DNA from: Vibrio hepatarius
GTDB taxonomy: Bacteria; Pseudomonadota; Gammaproteobacteria; Enterobacterales; Vibrionaceae
Direction: 5' to 3'
NCBI RefSeq assembly: GCF_001274785.1
Contig: NZ_LHPI01000004.1
Coordinates: 1 to 64,000, forward strand
DNA: 64,000 nt
This document shows, piece after piece, positions 19,286-29,547 of the stretch. Every line of letters begins with the position of its first letter. The stretch's first letter is position 1. Under the pieces are notes generated by a model. The model was not told the DNA's origin and did not search any database. It saw only the letters and a list, made by a program, of their open reading frames with translations. A program made the position numbers and the translations under genes.

Positions 19286-22200
19286 TCAGGCTTTAGGTAA
19301 AAGGTTTTGTTGGAATTCACCCAACATGTCAGCAACGAATTGAATTCTCTTACGTCTATCGACTAATGGTACCGTAAACTTGAACTTAGTTGGCCCATCC
19401 ATTGCGAATTTTTGTGGCTGAGACTGCAATAGTTTAACCAAATACATCGGGTTTATGTCAGCATCTGGATAGAACTCTATATATCCGCCTTTTTCGTGCG
19501 CTTCAATCTTCTTCACTTTGAGCATTGCTGCTTGCAGTTTTAACTCTGCAATCGTGAGTAAGTTCTTGGTCGCGTCTGGTAGCAGACCAAAGCGGTCAAT
19601 CAGCTCAATTTTAAGCTCATCAAGCTCTTGCTTATCACTGACACTGGCGATCTGCTTATACATTGAGAGGCGGGTATTGATGTCTGGGATGTAATCGTCA
19701 GGCAGCAACGCGGGTAAGCGCATCTCGACTTCCGTTTGCTCACGCAATAGATCATCCAGTGACGGTTCTTTCCCTTCTTTTAATGCTTCTACCGCTTGCT
19801 CCAACATCTCCATGTACAAGGTAAAACCGACAGATTGGATTTGGCCGCTCTGTTCGTCACCAAGTAATTCACCTGCACCGCGGATTTCCAAATCGTGCGT
19901 TGCAAGCGTAAAACCTGCGCCGAGGTCTTCCAGCGAGGCGATCGCATCGAGACGCTTGATTGCGTCTTTGGTCATCGCTTTCGGATGTGGCGTCAGTAGG
20001 TACGCGTACGCTTGGTGGTGAGAACGACCTACACGACCACGCAATTGGTGTAACTGAGCCAAACCAAGGTTGTCCGCGCGATCCATGATGATGGTGTTGG
20101 CGGTTGGCACGTCGATCCCGGTTTCAATGATCGTGGTACAAACCAGAACGTTAAAGCGCTGGTGGTAGAAATCATTCATGATCCGCTCTAGTTCGCGCTC
20201 ACGCATTTGCCCGTGCGCTACTGTGATACGCGCTTCAGGGATTAACTTCTCCAAATCTGCCGCTACTTTGTCGATAGTTTCGACTTGGTTGTGTAGGAAG
20301 TAAACCTGACCACCACGCATGATTTCACGTAGCACTGCTTCGCGAATCACCGCGTCTTCTCGCTGACGCACAAAGGTTTTAATCGCTAAACGTCTCGCAG
20401 GCGGTGTGGCAATGATCGAGAGGTCTCGCATGCCACTCATTGCCATATTCAGCGTTCTTGGGATTGGCGTTGCCGTTAAAGTGAGAATATCGACGTCAGC
20501 ACGCATTGCTTTCATCTTCTCTTTTTGACGCACACCAAAACGGTGTTCTTCATCAACGATCAGCAATCCAAGATCTTTAAACTTGATGTCGTTTGACAGC
20601 AGCTTGTGCGTACCTACGACAATATCAACTTTGCCGTCTTCAACGTCCTGCATGACTTGCTTTTGCTCTTTGGCAGACTTAAAGCGTGAAAGCACTTCAA
20701 CTCGGATAGGCAGGTTGGCAAAGCGGTCGCGGAAGTTCTCAAAGTGTTGCTGCGCGAGTAGTGTGGTCGGTACAAGTACCGCAACTTGCTTACCGTTATC
20801 GGTCGCCAAGAATGCCGCGCGCATCGCTACTTCGGTCTTACCAAAGCCCACATCACCACAAACCAAACGGTCCATGGCTTTGGCTTGGCACATGTCTGAC
20901 ATGACGGCGTTGATCGCCATTGACTGGTCGTCGGTTTCCTCAAACGGGAAGCCAGCTTTGAATGTCGCGTATTGACCTCTGTCGAGAGCAAACTTGTAAC
21001 CCGGCTTGAGTTCGCGCTTGGCGTAAACGTCTAACAGTTCCGCTGCAACATCGCGTACTTTCTCAGCCGCTTTACGTCGTGCTTTTGCCCACGCTTCGCC
21101 ACCCAGTTTGTGAATAGGTGCGGCGTCTTCAGCGCCACCAGAGTAGCGGCTAATCAGGTTTAACGAGGCAACCGGGACATAAAGTTTCGCTTCGTTCTGG
21201 TATTCGAGCGTGACGTATTCGGTCGTCATGCCGCCTGCTTCTAATGTTTGCAGACCAATGTAGCGTCCAATACCGTGGTCAATATGTACCACAGGTTGAC
21301 CAGGCTTGAGCTCAGCAAGGTTTCGAATAACCGCGTCGCTATTGGTCGCTTTACGGTCTTTTCTGCGGCGTTGGATGACGCGGTCGCCGAGCAAATCACT
21401 TTCACAAATCAACGCTAGGTGATCATCACCGTATAAGAAACCGTGCTCAGCAGCGCCGAGAATAAGCGTGAACTTATCTTTGGCTTTCAGTGCTGAGGTA
21501 AAGCTATCACATGCTTTAGGGCGCAGTTTAATTGGTTGCAGCAACTCTAATAGCGCTTCGCGTCGGCCTTCCGATTCGACGGAAAAAATGATCTTGCCCG
21601 CGTAGCTTTCACTGAACTTTCTCAGTGCTGCCATTGGCTCTTTGTTCTGATGCTGGACTGCAAGATCAGGAAGCGGTTGGATGCTAGCGTTATTACGGCC
21701 TTGCTTCTCCGTGATAGGCTCAATTGAAAGCTGCAGCTGTGGCAACGATTTGAACTTACCAAACAGCTCGTCTTTTTTCAGCCACAGTTCGTCGGGTGGA
21801 AGCAAAGGACGCAGAGGGTCAACTTTACGTTGATCGTAACGGTAATCGACGTCGGCTAAGAAGTTGTCAATTGACGCTTCAATATCACCGACGGTAATCA
21901 GTTGGCTGTCGTCGGCAATGTAGTCGAACAGAGTTTCAGTTTGCTCGAAAAATAGCGGTTGCCAATACTCAATACCGGCTGGCCACGTGCCTTTGGAAAC
22001 CTGCATATAGACAGATTCTGGTTCGCGGCGAGCTTCGAAACGTTGACGCCAACGGATTCGGAAATCCTCAATTGCGGCTTCACTTGTCGGGAACTCGTGC
22101 GCTGGCAACAAACGGATTTCTTTTACATCGTCGATTGAGCGTTGGTTCTCAGGGTCAAAAGTACGAATGGTGTCGATTTCGTCATCAAAGAAGTCGATGC

Positions 22201-22747
22201 GGAATGGATCATTCGAGCCCATCGGGAACAAATCCAAAATCGAGCCACGGCTTGCGTACTCACCCGGACCAAACACCTGGTCAACGTGTCGGTAACCCGA
22301 TTTTTCCAACTGAATGCGCAGTTTATCTAACGAGTACAAATCACCCACTTTGACCATCAAAGTGTGCTGCATTAGAAACTCACGCGGCGATTGGCGCTGG
22401 AGTAGCGTACTGACCGGGACTATCGTGATACCGCTGGTCTGTGTTGGCAGTTGATACAATCTAGCGATACGGTCGGAAATGATCTCCTGATGCGGAGAAA
22501 AATTATCGTACGGCAGAGTTTCCCAGTCTGGAAAAAGCGCGACTTCTTGGTCTGTAAACTGTTCAATTTCTTGTAACAGTTTGAGAGCAGTCTGTGGATC
22601 AGGTACCGCGAGTAAGGTATGGCTTGAATGTTGTCCAGCTAATTCAGCAATGGCCAACGCTAGGCTTGCGCCTTGGAGATTACCGACGAATTTTTTGTCG
22701 CCAACACCTGTTGGGTTCGTCAGTTTTAAAAGAGTAGTATCGGACAT
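19286..22747 (-). CDS. mfd: Transcription-repair coupling factor
   Basis: 1153 residues, family length. An N-terminal UvrB-homology region is followed by the RNA polymerase-interacting domain (LKPGQPVVHIDHGIGRYIGL) and the RecG-like translocase with Walker A GDVGFGKT (K637) and DEEH box (D732-H735). The TRG motif region and the C-terminal autoinhibitory domain are present. Mfd removes stalled RNA polymerase and recruits UvrA to the lesion. Eleven bp separate it from plzB upstream, so plzB-mfd(-csiV) form one unit. Confidence 0.97.
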   Translation of the reverse strand: MSDTTLLKLTNPTGVGDKKFVGNLQGASLALAIAELAGQHSSHTLLAVPDPQTALKLLQEIEQFTDQEVALFPDWETLPYDNFSPHQEIISDRIARLYQLPTQTSGITIVPVSTLLQRQSPREFLMQHTLMVKVGDLYSLDKLRIQLEKSGYRHVDQVFGPGEYASRGSILDLFPMGSNDPFRIDFFDDEIDTIRTFDPENQRSIDDVKEIRLLPAHEFPTSEAAIEDFRIRWRQRFEARREPESVYMQVSKGTWPAGIEYWQPLFFEQTETLFDYIADDSQLITVGDIEASIDNFLADVDYRYDQRKVDPLRPLLPPDELWLKKDELFGKFKSLPQLQLSIEPITEKQGRNNASIQPLPDLAVQHQNKEPMAALRKFSESYAGKIIFSVESEGRREALLELLQPIKLRPKACDSFTSALKAKDKFTLILGAAEHGFLYGDDHLALICESDLLGDRVIQRRRKDRKATNSDAVIRNLAELKPGQPVVHIDHGIGRYIGLQTLEAGGMTTEYVTLEYQNEAKLYVPVASLNLISRYSGGAEDAAPIHKLGGEAWAKARRKAAEKVRDVAAELLDVYAKRELKPGYKFALDRGQYATFKAGFPFEETDDQSMAINAVMSDMCQAKAMDRLVCGDVGFGKTEVAMRAAFLATDNGKQVAVLVPTTLLAQQHFENFRDRFANLPIRVEVLSRFKSAKEQKQVMQDVEDGKVDIVVGTHKLLSNDIKFKDLGLLIVDEEHRFGVRQKEKMKAMRADVDILTLTATPIPRTLNMAMSGMRDLSIIATPPARRLAIKTFVRQREDAVIREAVLREIMRGGQVYFLHNQVETIDKVAADLEKLIPEARITVAHGQMRERELERIMNDFYHQRFNVLVCTTIIETGIDVPTANTIIMDRADNLGLAQLHQLRGRVGRSHHQAYAYLLTPHPKAMTKDAIKRLDAIASLEDLGAGFTLATHDLEIRGAGELLGDEQSGQIQSVGFTLYMEMLEQAVEALKEGKEPSLDDLLREQTEVEMRLPALLPDDYIPDINTRLSMYKQIASVSDKQELDELKIELIDRFGLLPDATKNLLTIAELKLQAAMLKVKKIEAHEKGGYIEFYPDADINPMYLVKLLQSQPQKFAMDGPTKFKFTVPLVDRRKRIQFVADMLGEFQQNLLPKA

Positions 22748-22758
22748 AGAAAACAGGT

Positions 22759-23325
22759 TTATTTGTCTCGGTTTAGTGAACGCTGACGTAGGATTTTTTG
22801 TTGTTGGTAAAGTGCAGCTTTAATCAGCAGGTCTTCATCCATATCACGTAGCAGGTCATATTTTACGGTCACTAGATGTTGTTCGTCTTGAGTTTCGCAC
22901 GCGATGACGTGGCCATAGCTGTAAATCGCTGCGGCTGGTCGGTCTAAAAACAACTTTACGCGGACTTTAGTCTCAATAGAAAGCGGCTCTTGAGTGACGA
23001 AACTAAATTGGCTTGCTCCAAAAGACGTAGTTTTAAATCGGAGCGTCTCGTCGTCTTGTTGTGACAGCATAAAGGTCAGCAGTAAGTTTAACTTTGAGTT
23101 CTGTGTATCGAGTAGTTCGATGACGTGCTTTAGTTCACTGCTATTGAGTTCGGCGCGTGCTTTATCGTTGAGTAAATCTAGGTTGCTGAACTCACTCGCG
23201 ACTAAGAAAGGTGCAGGGATTTCACTTTCAAACTGATCGTAAGAGGGGAATGATTCGCCCGGTGCTAATGGCTCGACGTTAATCGTCATTTTATGATGGA
23301 CGCTAAAGTATTCTTGATCAGACAT
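22759..23325 (-). CDS. plzB: PilZ-like protein, PlzB family
   Basis: 188 residues. Predicted mixed alpha/beta with a PilZ-like beta barrel in the C-terminal half (FKTTSFGASQFSFVT, VRVKLFLDRPAAAIYSYGHV). The c-di-GMP motifs RxxxR and (D/N)xSxxG are not intact: the second is replaced by FGASQFS, so direct c-di-GMP binding is doubtful. It occupies the position of V. cholerae plzB, upstream of mfd and divergent from lolC. Deletion phenotypes of V. cholerae plzB were reported for biofilm and motility. Identification by synteny and overall pattern. Confidence 0.72.
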   Translation of the reverse strand: MSDQEYFSVHHKMTINVEPLAPGESFPSYDQFESEIPAPFLVASEFSNLDLLNDKARAELNSSELKHVIELLDTQNSKLNLLLTFMLSQQDDETLRFKTTSFGASQFSFVTQEPLSIETKVRVKLFLDRPAAAIYSYGHVIACETQDEQHLVTVKYDLLRDMDEDLLIKAALYQQQKILRQRSLNRDK

Positions 23326-23489
23326 GTGAAATTTCCTTCTCTAATCCTCTGATTATCGCCATACGAAGCAACTAATCAAGGTATGTCATTGTTTATCACA
23401 CATTTTGACGTGTAATTAGCAAATAAGGGCTACACCCACCCGTGATAAATCGGTACATTAGCAGCTATCAAACGTTAATGGTCTATTTT

Positions 23490-24698
23490 ATGTTTCATCC
23501 GGTTTCGGCTTTTATCGGACTGCGTTATTTACGTGGACGTTCCGGTGATAGATTCAGTCGATTTGTTTCTTATATGTCTACAGCGGGTATCACCATCGGG
23601 GTGATGTCTCTGGTTACCGTATTATCGGTAATGAATGGGTTCGAAGCCCAGCTTAAAGGACGCATCCTCGGCGTACTTCCACAAGCTATTGTTTCTCAAG
23701 AGGGCGGTAAAACAACGAGAACGGAACAAGCGCCGCAGTTCATACAAAACTTATCGAGTGCCGCACATCCTGAGCCTATCGTACAGAGTGAAGCGGTTAT
23801 TCAAAGCTCATCGCAACTTACGGCAGGCCTGCTGATTGGAATTAAGCCCAGTGACCATGACCCAATTGAGCAGCATTTAATTGCTGGCCGATTGACGAAC
23901 ATGCAAGCGGGCAAGTACCAGGTATTTCTTGGCCATACTCTGGCGCGTAATATGGGCGTGTCGATCGGGGATAAGGTCAGACTGATGGTAACCAGTGCCA
24001 GCCAGTTTACACCGTTAGGGCGAATCCCGAGCCAACGTATGTTTACCGTGGCTGGCATCTACAATACGGGCTCCGACGTGGATGGCCAGTTAATGTTGAC
24101 CCATATCGACGATGCAGCGCGCTTGTTGAGACTGAAAAGCGACACGATGACGGGCTGGCGTCTATTTTTTGCTGACCCATTTGTGGTTTCTGAGTTGAGT
24201 GAAGCCGATTTACCACAAGGTTGGAAGTGGCAAGACTGGCGTGACCAACGTGGTGAACTTTTCCAGGCCGTGCGTATGGAGAAGAATATGATGGGACTGA
24301 TGCTGGGTCTTATTATTGGCGTTGCCGCGTTTAACATCATTTCCGCACTTATCATGGTGGTGATGGAGAAGCAGGCAGAAGTCGCCATATTAAAAACTCA
24401 AGGCATGACGGACAAACAAGTGCTCACGATCTTTATGGTTCAAGGCGCGAGTAGTGGTGTAATGGGCGCATTAATCGGCGGCACACTAGGTGTACTGTTG
24501 GCGAGTAACCTCAACACATTACTGGAAAGTGCTGGCGTGGCGCTATTTTCGGTTGGCGGACAGCTGCCTGTTTTAATTAACCCGATTCAAATCGTGGTGG
24601 TCGTAGTATTGGCAATTGCACTTAGCTTACTCGCGACACTTTTCCCTTCTTACCGTGCATCTTCTGTAAAACCAGCTGAGGCTTTGAGATATGAGTAA
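23490..24698 (+). CDS. lolC: Lipoprotein-releasing ABC transporter membrane subunit LolC
   Basis: About 402 residues from the ATG at 23490, giving [20 protein letters not shown], which aligns with the E. coli LolC start. In-frame ATGs at 23478 and 23442 are possible alternatives, and none has a good ribosome site. Four membrane helices: one near residue 25-45 and three in the last 150 residues, with a large periplasmic domain between (MacB/LolCE layout). With LolD and LolE it extracts outer-membrane lipoproteins from the inner membrane and hands them to LolA. It overlaps lolD by 8 bp. Confidence 0.93.
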   Translation: MFHPVSAFIGLRYLRGRSGDRFSRFVSYMSTAGITIGVMSLVTVLSVMNGFEAQLKGRILGVLPQAIVSQEGGKTTRTEQAPQFIQNLSSAAHPEPIVQSEAVIQSSSQLTAGLLIGIKPSDHDPIEQHLIAGRLTNMQAGKYQVFLGHTLARNMGVSIGDKVRLMVTSASQFTPLGRIPSQRMFTVAGIYNTGSDVDGQLMLTHIDDAARLLRLKSDTMTGWRLFFADPFVVSELSEADLPQGWKWQDWRDQRGELFQAVRMEKNMMGLMLGLIIGVAAFNIISALIMVVMEKQAEVAILKTQGMTDKQVLTIFMVQGASSGVMGALIGGTLGVLLASNLNTLLESAGVALFSVGGQLPVLINPIQIVVVVVLAIALSLLATLFPSYRASSVKPAEALRYE

Positions 24699-25377
24699 CC
24701 TTCTACAGTGTCACAATATTTGTAAAACATACCGCGAAGGGACACTTGATACTCAGGTATTAAAAGGTGTCAGTTTTGATCTGAAAGAAGGTGAGTTGGC
24801 GTCGATCATCGGCTCGTCGGGTTCGGGTAAAAGTACGTTATTGCATATTTTAGGTGCGCTTGATGACGCGACTGAAGGGCATGTCACGTTTCTTGGCGAT
24901 GAGTTGTCGGCACTAAGTTCTAATAAACAGGCGAAGATTCGCAACCAACACTTGGGCTTTGTCTATCAGTTCCACCATCTTTTGGCTGATTTTAGCGCGC
25001 TAGAAAATGTCGCAATGCCGTTATTGATTGGTGGTATGAGAACAGGAGCGGCGAAAGAAAAAGCCAAAGTCCTGTTGGATAAAGTTGGCTTGAGTCATCG
25101 AATTGACCACCGTCCGTCTGAGCTGTCAGGTGGTGAAAGACAGCGAGTGGCAATTGCGCGCGCGCTGGTGAATAGTCCAGCATTGGTACTGGCAGACGAG
25201 CCGACTGGTAACTTGGACCACAAAACTGCGCTCGCTATCTACGATCTGATGCGTGAGTTGAATAAAGAGTCTGGGACTGCATTTTTAGTCGTAACCCACG
25301 ATGGTGAGTTGGCGGCGAAGATGGACCGACAACTACATATGCAAGATGGGTTGTTGCTCAATGTAGGGGAGGCGTAA
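24691..25377 (+). CDS. lolD: Lipoprotein-releasing ABC transporter ATPase LolD
   Basis: 228 residues. Walker [10 protein letters not shown] (41-49), Q-loop FVYQFHHLL, signature LSGGERQR (145-152), Walker [14 protein letters not shown] and the switch histidine VVTHDGE are all present. It supplies ATP hydrolysis to LolCDE. Its start overlaps the end of lolC. Confidence 0.96.
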   Translation: MSNLLQCHNICKTYREGTLDTQVLKGVSFDLKEGELASIIGSSGSGKSTLLHILGALDDATEGHVTFLGDELSALSSNKQAKIRNQHLGFVYQFHHLLADFSALENVAMPLLIGGMRTGAAKEKAKVLLDKVGLSHRIDHRPSELSGGERQRVAIARALVNSPALVLADEPTGNLDHKTALAIYDLMRELNKESGTAFLVVTHDGELAAKMDRQLHMQDGLLLNVGEA

Positions 25378-25378
25378 G

Positions 25379-26623
25379 TTGTTCTCTTCTCTTTCATTAT
25401 TTATCGGTCGACGTTTTAGTCGTGCGAAGCAGCGTAACAAAATGGTGTCGTTCATTTCACTCTCCTCCACGCTAGGTATTATGGTCGGTGTGGCGGTGAT
25501 CATCATTGGTCTCTCTGCGATGAATGGTTTTGAGCGAGAATTGAAAGACCGCGTGCTATCTGTGATTTCACATGGTGAGTTTGAAGGTGTGAAAGAGCCG
25601 ATTCTCGATTGGCAGTCAGTCGTGACCCAAGCCGAAAAGCATCCAGAGGTCGAAGCAGCCGCTCCTTATGTCAGGTTAACGGCTCTGGCAGAAAAAGGCT
25701 CGCAACTCAAAGCAATCGAAGTGCGTGGCATTGACCCGGTACAAGAAGAAAAAGTCTCTAATCTTAACCAGTACATCGAACGTGATGTGTGGGACAACTT
25801 CGCTGCAGGATCTAAGCAAGTCATTCTAGGCCAAGGTGTGGCGAGTTTATTAGGTGTTGAACAAGGGGATTATCTGACTTTGATGATTCCTTCTATCGGT
25901 TCAGCCAGCAAAGTCCAGGCGCCAAAACGTGTACGAGTCCAAGTCGCTGGTTTGTTGACCTTAAATGGCCAGATTGACCACAACCTTGCGCTAGTACCAT
26001 TGGCGGACGCTCAGCAATATGCGAAGTTGAACCAAGGCGTGACAGGCGTTTCGCTGAAAGTTTCGGATGTACTGAATGCAACCCAGATCGTGCGTGAGTC
26101 AGGTAACACATTGGACGTGTATGTTTACCTGCGCAGTTGGCTGCAGAAATACGGCTTCTTATACCGAGATATTCAGTTGGTAAGAACCATTATGTATTTG
26201 GTAATGGTGCTGGTGATCGGGGTGGCGAGTTTTAATATCGTTTCAACCTTAATGATGGCAGTTAAAGACCGTGCATCTGAAATCGCCATCTTACGCACCA
26301 TGGGGGCAACGGATGGGCTGGTGAAACGAATCTTCGTTTGGCAGGGCGTATTCTCGGGTGTACTCGGCAGTTTGGTCGGTAGTGTGATTGGTGTAGCTGT
26401 TGCGTTAAATCTGACACAGATAATCTCAGCGTTAGAGAGTTTAATCGGGCATAAGTTTTTGTCGGGTGATATCTATTTCGTCGACTTCCTACCGTCGCAA
26501 GTGAATGTCGCAGATGTGATGTTGGTCTCTTCGACTGCGATTATTCTCAGCCTACTGGCGACTTGGTATCCTGCTTCTCGAGCGAGCAAGCTGAACCCAG
26601 CAGCGGTACTCAGTTCCAAGTAA
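25379..26623 (+). CDS. lolE: Lipoprotein-releasing ABC transporter membrane subunit LolE
   Basis: 414 residues with a TTG start, 1 bp after the lolD stop. The strong AGGGGAGG ribosome site at 25364-25372 justifies it; the next ATG would remove the conserved LFIGRRFSRAKQRN. Same four-helix, large periplasmic domain layout as LolC, with SAMNGFERELKDRVL matching the [15 protein letters not shown] of LolC. It completes the lolCDE operon, which ends at a good terminator. Confidence 0.94.
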   Translation: MFSSLSLFIGRRFSRAKQRNKMVSFISLSSTLGIMVGVAVIIIGLSAMNGFERELKDRVLSVISHGEFEGVKEPILDWQSVVTQAEKHPEVEAAAPYVRLTALAEKGSQLKAIEVRGIDPVQEEKVSNLNQYIERDVWDNFAAGSKQVILGQGVASLLGVEQGDYLTLMIPSIGSASKVQAPKRVRVQVAGLLTLNGQIDHNLALVPLADAQQYAKLNQGVTGVSLKVSDVLNATQIVRESGNTLDVYVYLRSWLQKYGFLYRDIQLVRTIMYLVMVLVIGVASFNIVSTLMMAVKDRASEIAILRTMGATDGLVKRIFVWQGVFSGVLGSLVGSVIGVAVALNLTQIISALESLIGHKFLSGDIYFVDFLPSQVNVADVMLVSSTAIILSLLATWYPASRASKLNPAAVLSSK

Positions 26624-26643
26624 CGTATTCCACCTCAAAACGC

Positions 26644-26670
26644 AAAAAGGACCATCACGGTCCTTTTTTT
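26644..26670 (+). terminator. Terminator of lolCDE
   Basis: AAAAAGGACC, loop ATCAC, GGTCCTTTTTTT. Confidence 0.92.
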
Positions 26671-26736
26671 CATACTTGTTTATCAGCTCAGTTACACTCT
26701 GGCGTTAACTCAACTCAATTCTATATAGAGTCGACT

Positions 26737-27267
26737 TTACTTCTTAAGTAGTCCGCCTAATCTGATTTTGCGTTTCTGCCAACTACGAACCACCGAGTAG
26801 CGCCATAAGGCTTTAATGCCAAAGTAGCCCAGCATGGCCGAAACCAAGCCGCAAATCATACAGCCGAGTAAAAACGGTGGGCCAATGGTGTTCATTTGTT
26901 GGACGATAAATTCCCAAGAAAGCTCAAAGTGGAAAGGTTGCGGTGGGACGTGCATTACCCAAGCGCCAATCTTGTACGCAAAGTAGAACAGAACTGGCAT
27001 GGTGATTGGGTTACTGACCCAAACTAGCGCGACGGAGAGAGGTAGGTTTACACCACATACAATAGCCAGTCCGGCTGACATGATCATTTGGCTTGGAAGC
27101 GGTACAAACGCCATAAATAACCCAACAGCGAAAGCGCCGGCCGCTGAACGGCGGTTCAGACACCATAAGTTGGGGTTGTATAGCACATTGCCAAAAATCT
27201 TTAATGCCTTCTGACGCTTGATTACTTCGTGGTCAGGCATAAAGCGTTTTATGAACTTTCTTGGCAT
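26737..27267 (-). CDS. DUF2062 membrane protein
   Basis: 176 residues with three or four hydrophobic segments. The DUF2062 core is SAAGAFAVGLFMAFVPLPSQ followed by NLPLSVALVWVSNPITMPVL. Function unknown; family members are small inner-membrane proteins often near LPS or comEC genes. Its ATG lies 8 bp from that of comEC on the opposite strand, so each promoter must overlap the other gene. No clear ribosome site precedes the ATG; an internal ATG at 27240 is an alternative. Confidence 0.8.
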   Translation of the reverse strand: MPRKFIKRFMPDHEVIKRQKALKIFGNVLYNPNLWCLNRRSAAGAFAVGLFMAFVPLPSQMIMSAGLAIVCGVNLPLSVALVWVSNPITMPVLFYFAYKIGAWVMHVPPQPFHFELSWEFIVQQMNTIGPPFLLGCMICGLVSAMLGYFGIKALWRYSVVRSWQKRKIRLGGLLKK

Positions 27268-27275
27268 GGGGGAAA

Positions 27276-29516
27276 ATGACTCTCTACTTAATTTATTGGA
27301 CGCTTGTGTCGTTCGCGATCGTTATTTTTACCGCCCCCACATGGCCTACATTGCCAAACTGGGGTTGGATTGCTCCCTGTATTGGTTTAATCGCACTTTC
27401 ACTAAAAGTCAAAACGCTAAGAGTTTGTATTGGTTTAACTTTCGCATGCGGAGTCATACTCATTCATGGAAATATTCTGCGTCACCAAACAGATAAGCTT
27501 TTTAAAACTGGTTCGGATATTATCATAAATGCGGAGGTTGACAGCTTTTTTAAGCAAATAAGTCACGGCTTTCAGGGCAGAGTTGTAGTTAGATCAATCA
27601 ATGGACGAAGATTGAGCATTTTTGAGCGTCCAACTTTGTGGCTTACCTCTCCACATCGTTTAAAAATAGGCGATCAAGTCACCACTCATGTCTCATTGAA
27701 ACCAATTGCAGGGTTAATGAATAATGTTGGCTTTGACGCTGAAAAGTATGCGCTTTCACGTTCAGTCGTTGCAAGAGCGTCGATCAAACCTTCCACCAGT
27801 TTCTATATCGTTAATCACTACTCATTGAGACAGACCTTATATGATCGCTTAGTCAGCGATACTCAAAGTTTACAACACAGAGGTTTGGTAGAAGCGTTGC
27901 TGTTTGGAGTGCGGCACAACATATCTCAACAAACATGGCAAAACTTACAATCCAGTGGTCTCAGTCATTTGATCGCGATCTCGGGGCTGCATATTGGAAT
28001 TGTCTTCGCGCTTGGTTGGGGGCTTGGGCGTATCGCGCTTGGCGTCAATACGCGGTACGACTTGATGCCGCTGGTTTGCGCGATAACTTTTGCCGTCGTC
28101 TACGCTTGGTTAGCAGGGTTTTCAATCCCCACTCGTCGCGCTTTGCTAATGTGCGTACTGTTTTGTTTACTCCAAACCAGCCAGCGGCATATTCCGATGC
28201 CTTTGAAGTGGTTAGTTATCTTATGTGTTTTGCTGGTGGTATCGCCATTTTCCAGTGTCGACGTCAGCCTTTGGTTATCTATGACCGCTGTCGGCATTAT
28301 CTTTGTTTATCTAGGGCTAAAAACACACCGGCGCGGCGGCTGGAAAATGGCACTAGAAATCCAAGTATTCATTGTTACGGCAATGGCACCGATGATTGCG
28401 TTGCTGTTTCATGGCGTCAGCCTCAGCGCTATCGCTTACAACTTTATCTTCGTACCCTGGTTTAGTTTTGTTGTAGTTCCGCTTAGTTTTCTTGCTTTGT
28501 TGGGTTCACTGCTGTTTTCGGAGGCGAACTTTCTTTGGTCGCTGGTAGATCTCAGTCTCGATCCGGTTACTTACCTAACGTCGCTAGCTACTCATACATG
28601 GTTTGAATTGTCTGCGACTCAAGTGGAGTTATTAGTCTTTTCGGTACTCATTATTTTTCTTATTCGATGGTTAACACATAGGGCAGTGATTGTTTTCGTT
28701 GCCGTGCTGATATGTGTGAGATACGACAGGAAACCCGAGCCACTTTGGCAGTTGATTGTACTAGACGTTGGACATGGTTTGTCGGTGATTGCGGTACAGC
28801 ATCAGTACGCTTTGGTTTATGACACAGGCGTCGCTTGGGGAGATTCGAGTATTGCTCAGCAAGTGCTATTGCCAACGCTGATGAATAAAGGTATACGCCA
28901 ACTCGATTTTTTCGTGGTTAGTCATTTTGATAGCGACCACGCAGGAGATTGGCAAACGGTGGTTAATCGTATGGCGCCACAACATTTTGTTACCAGCCAG
29001 CAAGAAGTCGGAAATACTAAGTGTGTTAACGGGCAAGAATGGCAATGGCGTTCTATGGCGGTTGATGTGCTTTGGCCTCCACAAAGTGTGCCGCGAGCTT
29101 ATAATCCGCAATCCTGCGTTATCAAGTTACGTCACCAAGACTCTCCTTATTCGGTACTGTTGCCGGGCGATATCGATGCGATTTCTGAATGGTTACTCTT
29201 GCAAGGGGATCGTGGGTTGGATGCGGACATTTTGCTTGTTCCTCATCACGGCAGTAAAACGTCTTCTGTACCGAAGTTTATCGAAGCCGTCTCTCCCGAA
29301 GTTGCGATTGCCTCGACCGCGAAATCAGGGCGATGGGAATTGCCCCAACCAGCGGTAGTTGCACGTTACCAAAGCCAGCAAGTTAAGTGGCTTGATACCG
29401 GAACGTCAGGGCAAATAGTGGTGAGCTTTTATGCAGAACGTTATTCAGTGAGCCAACTTAGGGTGAGCAAAGGCGGCGCTTGGTATAGGCAGATGCTACG
29501 TAAGGGGGTAGAATAG
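27276..29516 (+). CDS. comEC: ComEC/Rec2 family DNA internalisation channel
   Basis: About 746 residues from the ATG at 27276 (GGGGGAAA just upstream; a TTG at 27261 is an alternative). N-terminal helices and an OB-like periplasmic region come first. The competence core is at about 210-480 with [22 protein letters not shown]-terminal metallo-beta-lactamase-like domain carries H550-x-D552-x-D554-H555 ([10 protein letters not shown]), LLPGD and VPHHGS. ComEC carries single-stranded DNA across the inner membrane in natural transformation, and the C-terminal domain may degrade the other strand. It heads the run comEC-msbA-lpxK-kdsB, as in many gammaproteobacteria. Confidence 0.94.
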   Translation: MTLYLIYWTLVSFAIVIFTAPTWPTLPNWGWIAPCIGLIALSLKVKTLRVCIGLTFACGVILIHGNILRHQTDKLFKTGSDIIINAEVDSFFKQISHGFQGRVVVRSINGRRLSIFERPTLWLTSPHRLKIGDQVTTHVSLKPIAGLMNNVGFDAEKYALSRSVVARASIKPSTSFYIVNHYSLRQTLYDRLVSDTQSLQHRGLVEALLFGVRHNISQQTWQNLQSSGLSHLIAISGLHIGIVFALGWGLGRIALGVNTRYDLMPLVCAITFAVVYAWLAGFSIPTRRALLMCVLFCLLQTSQRHIPMPLKWLVILCVLLVVSPFSSVDVSLWLSMTAVGIIFVYLGLKTHRRGGWKMALEIQVFIVTAMAPMIALLFHGVSLSAIAYNFIFVPWFSFVVVPLSFLALLGSLLFSEANFLWSLVDLSLDPVTYLTSLATHTWFELSATQVELLVFSVLIIFLIRWLTHRAVIVFVAVLICVRYDRKPEPLWQLIVLDVGHGLSVIAVQHQYALVYDTGVAWGDSSIAQQVLLPTLMNKGIRQLDFFVVSHFDSDHAGDWQTVVNRMAPQHFVTSQQEVGNTKCVNGQEWQWRSMAVDVLWPPQSVPRAYNPQSCVIKLRHQDSPYSVLLPGDIDAISEWLLLQGDRGLDADILLVPHHGSKTSSVPKFIEAVSPEVAIASTAKSGRWELPQPAVVARYQSQQVKWLDTGTSGQIVVSFYAERYSVSQLRVSKGGAWYRQMLRKGVE

Positions 29517-29547
29517 GCAGATTATTGTAAGAAAAATAAGCAGTTCT

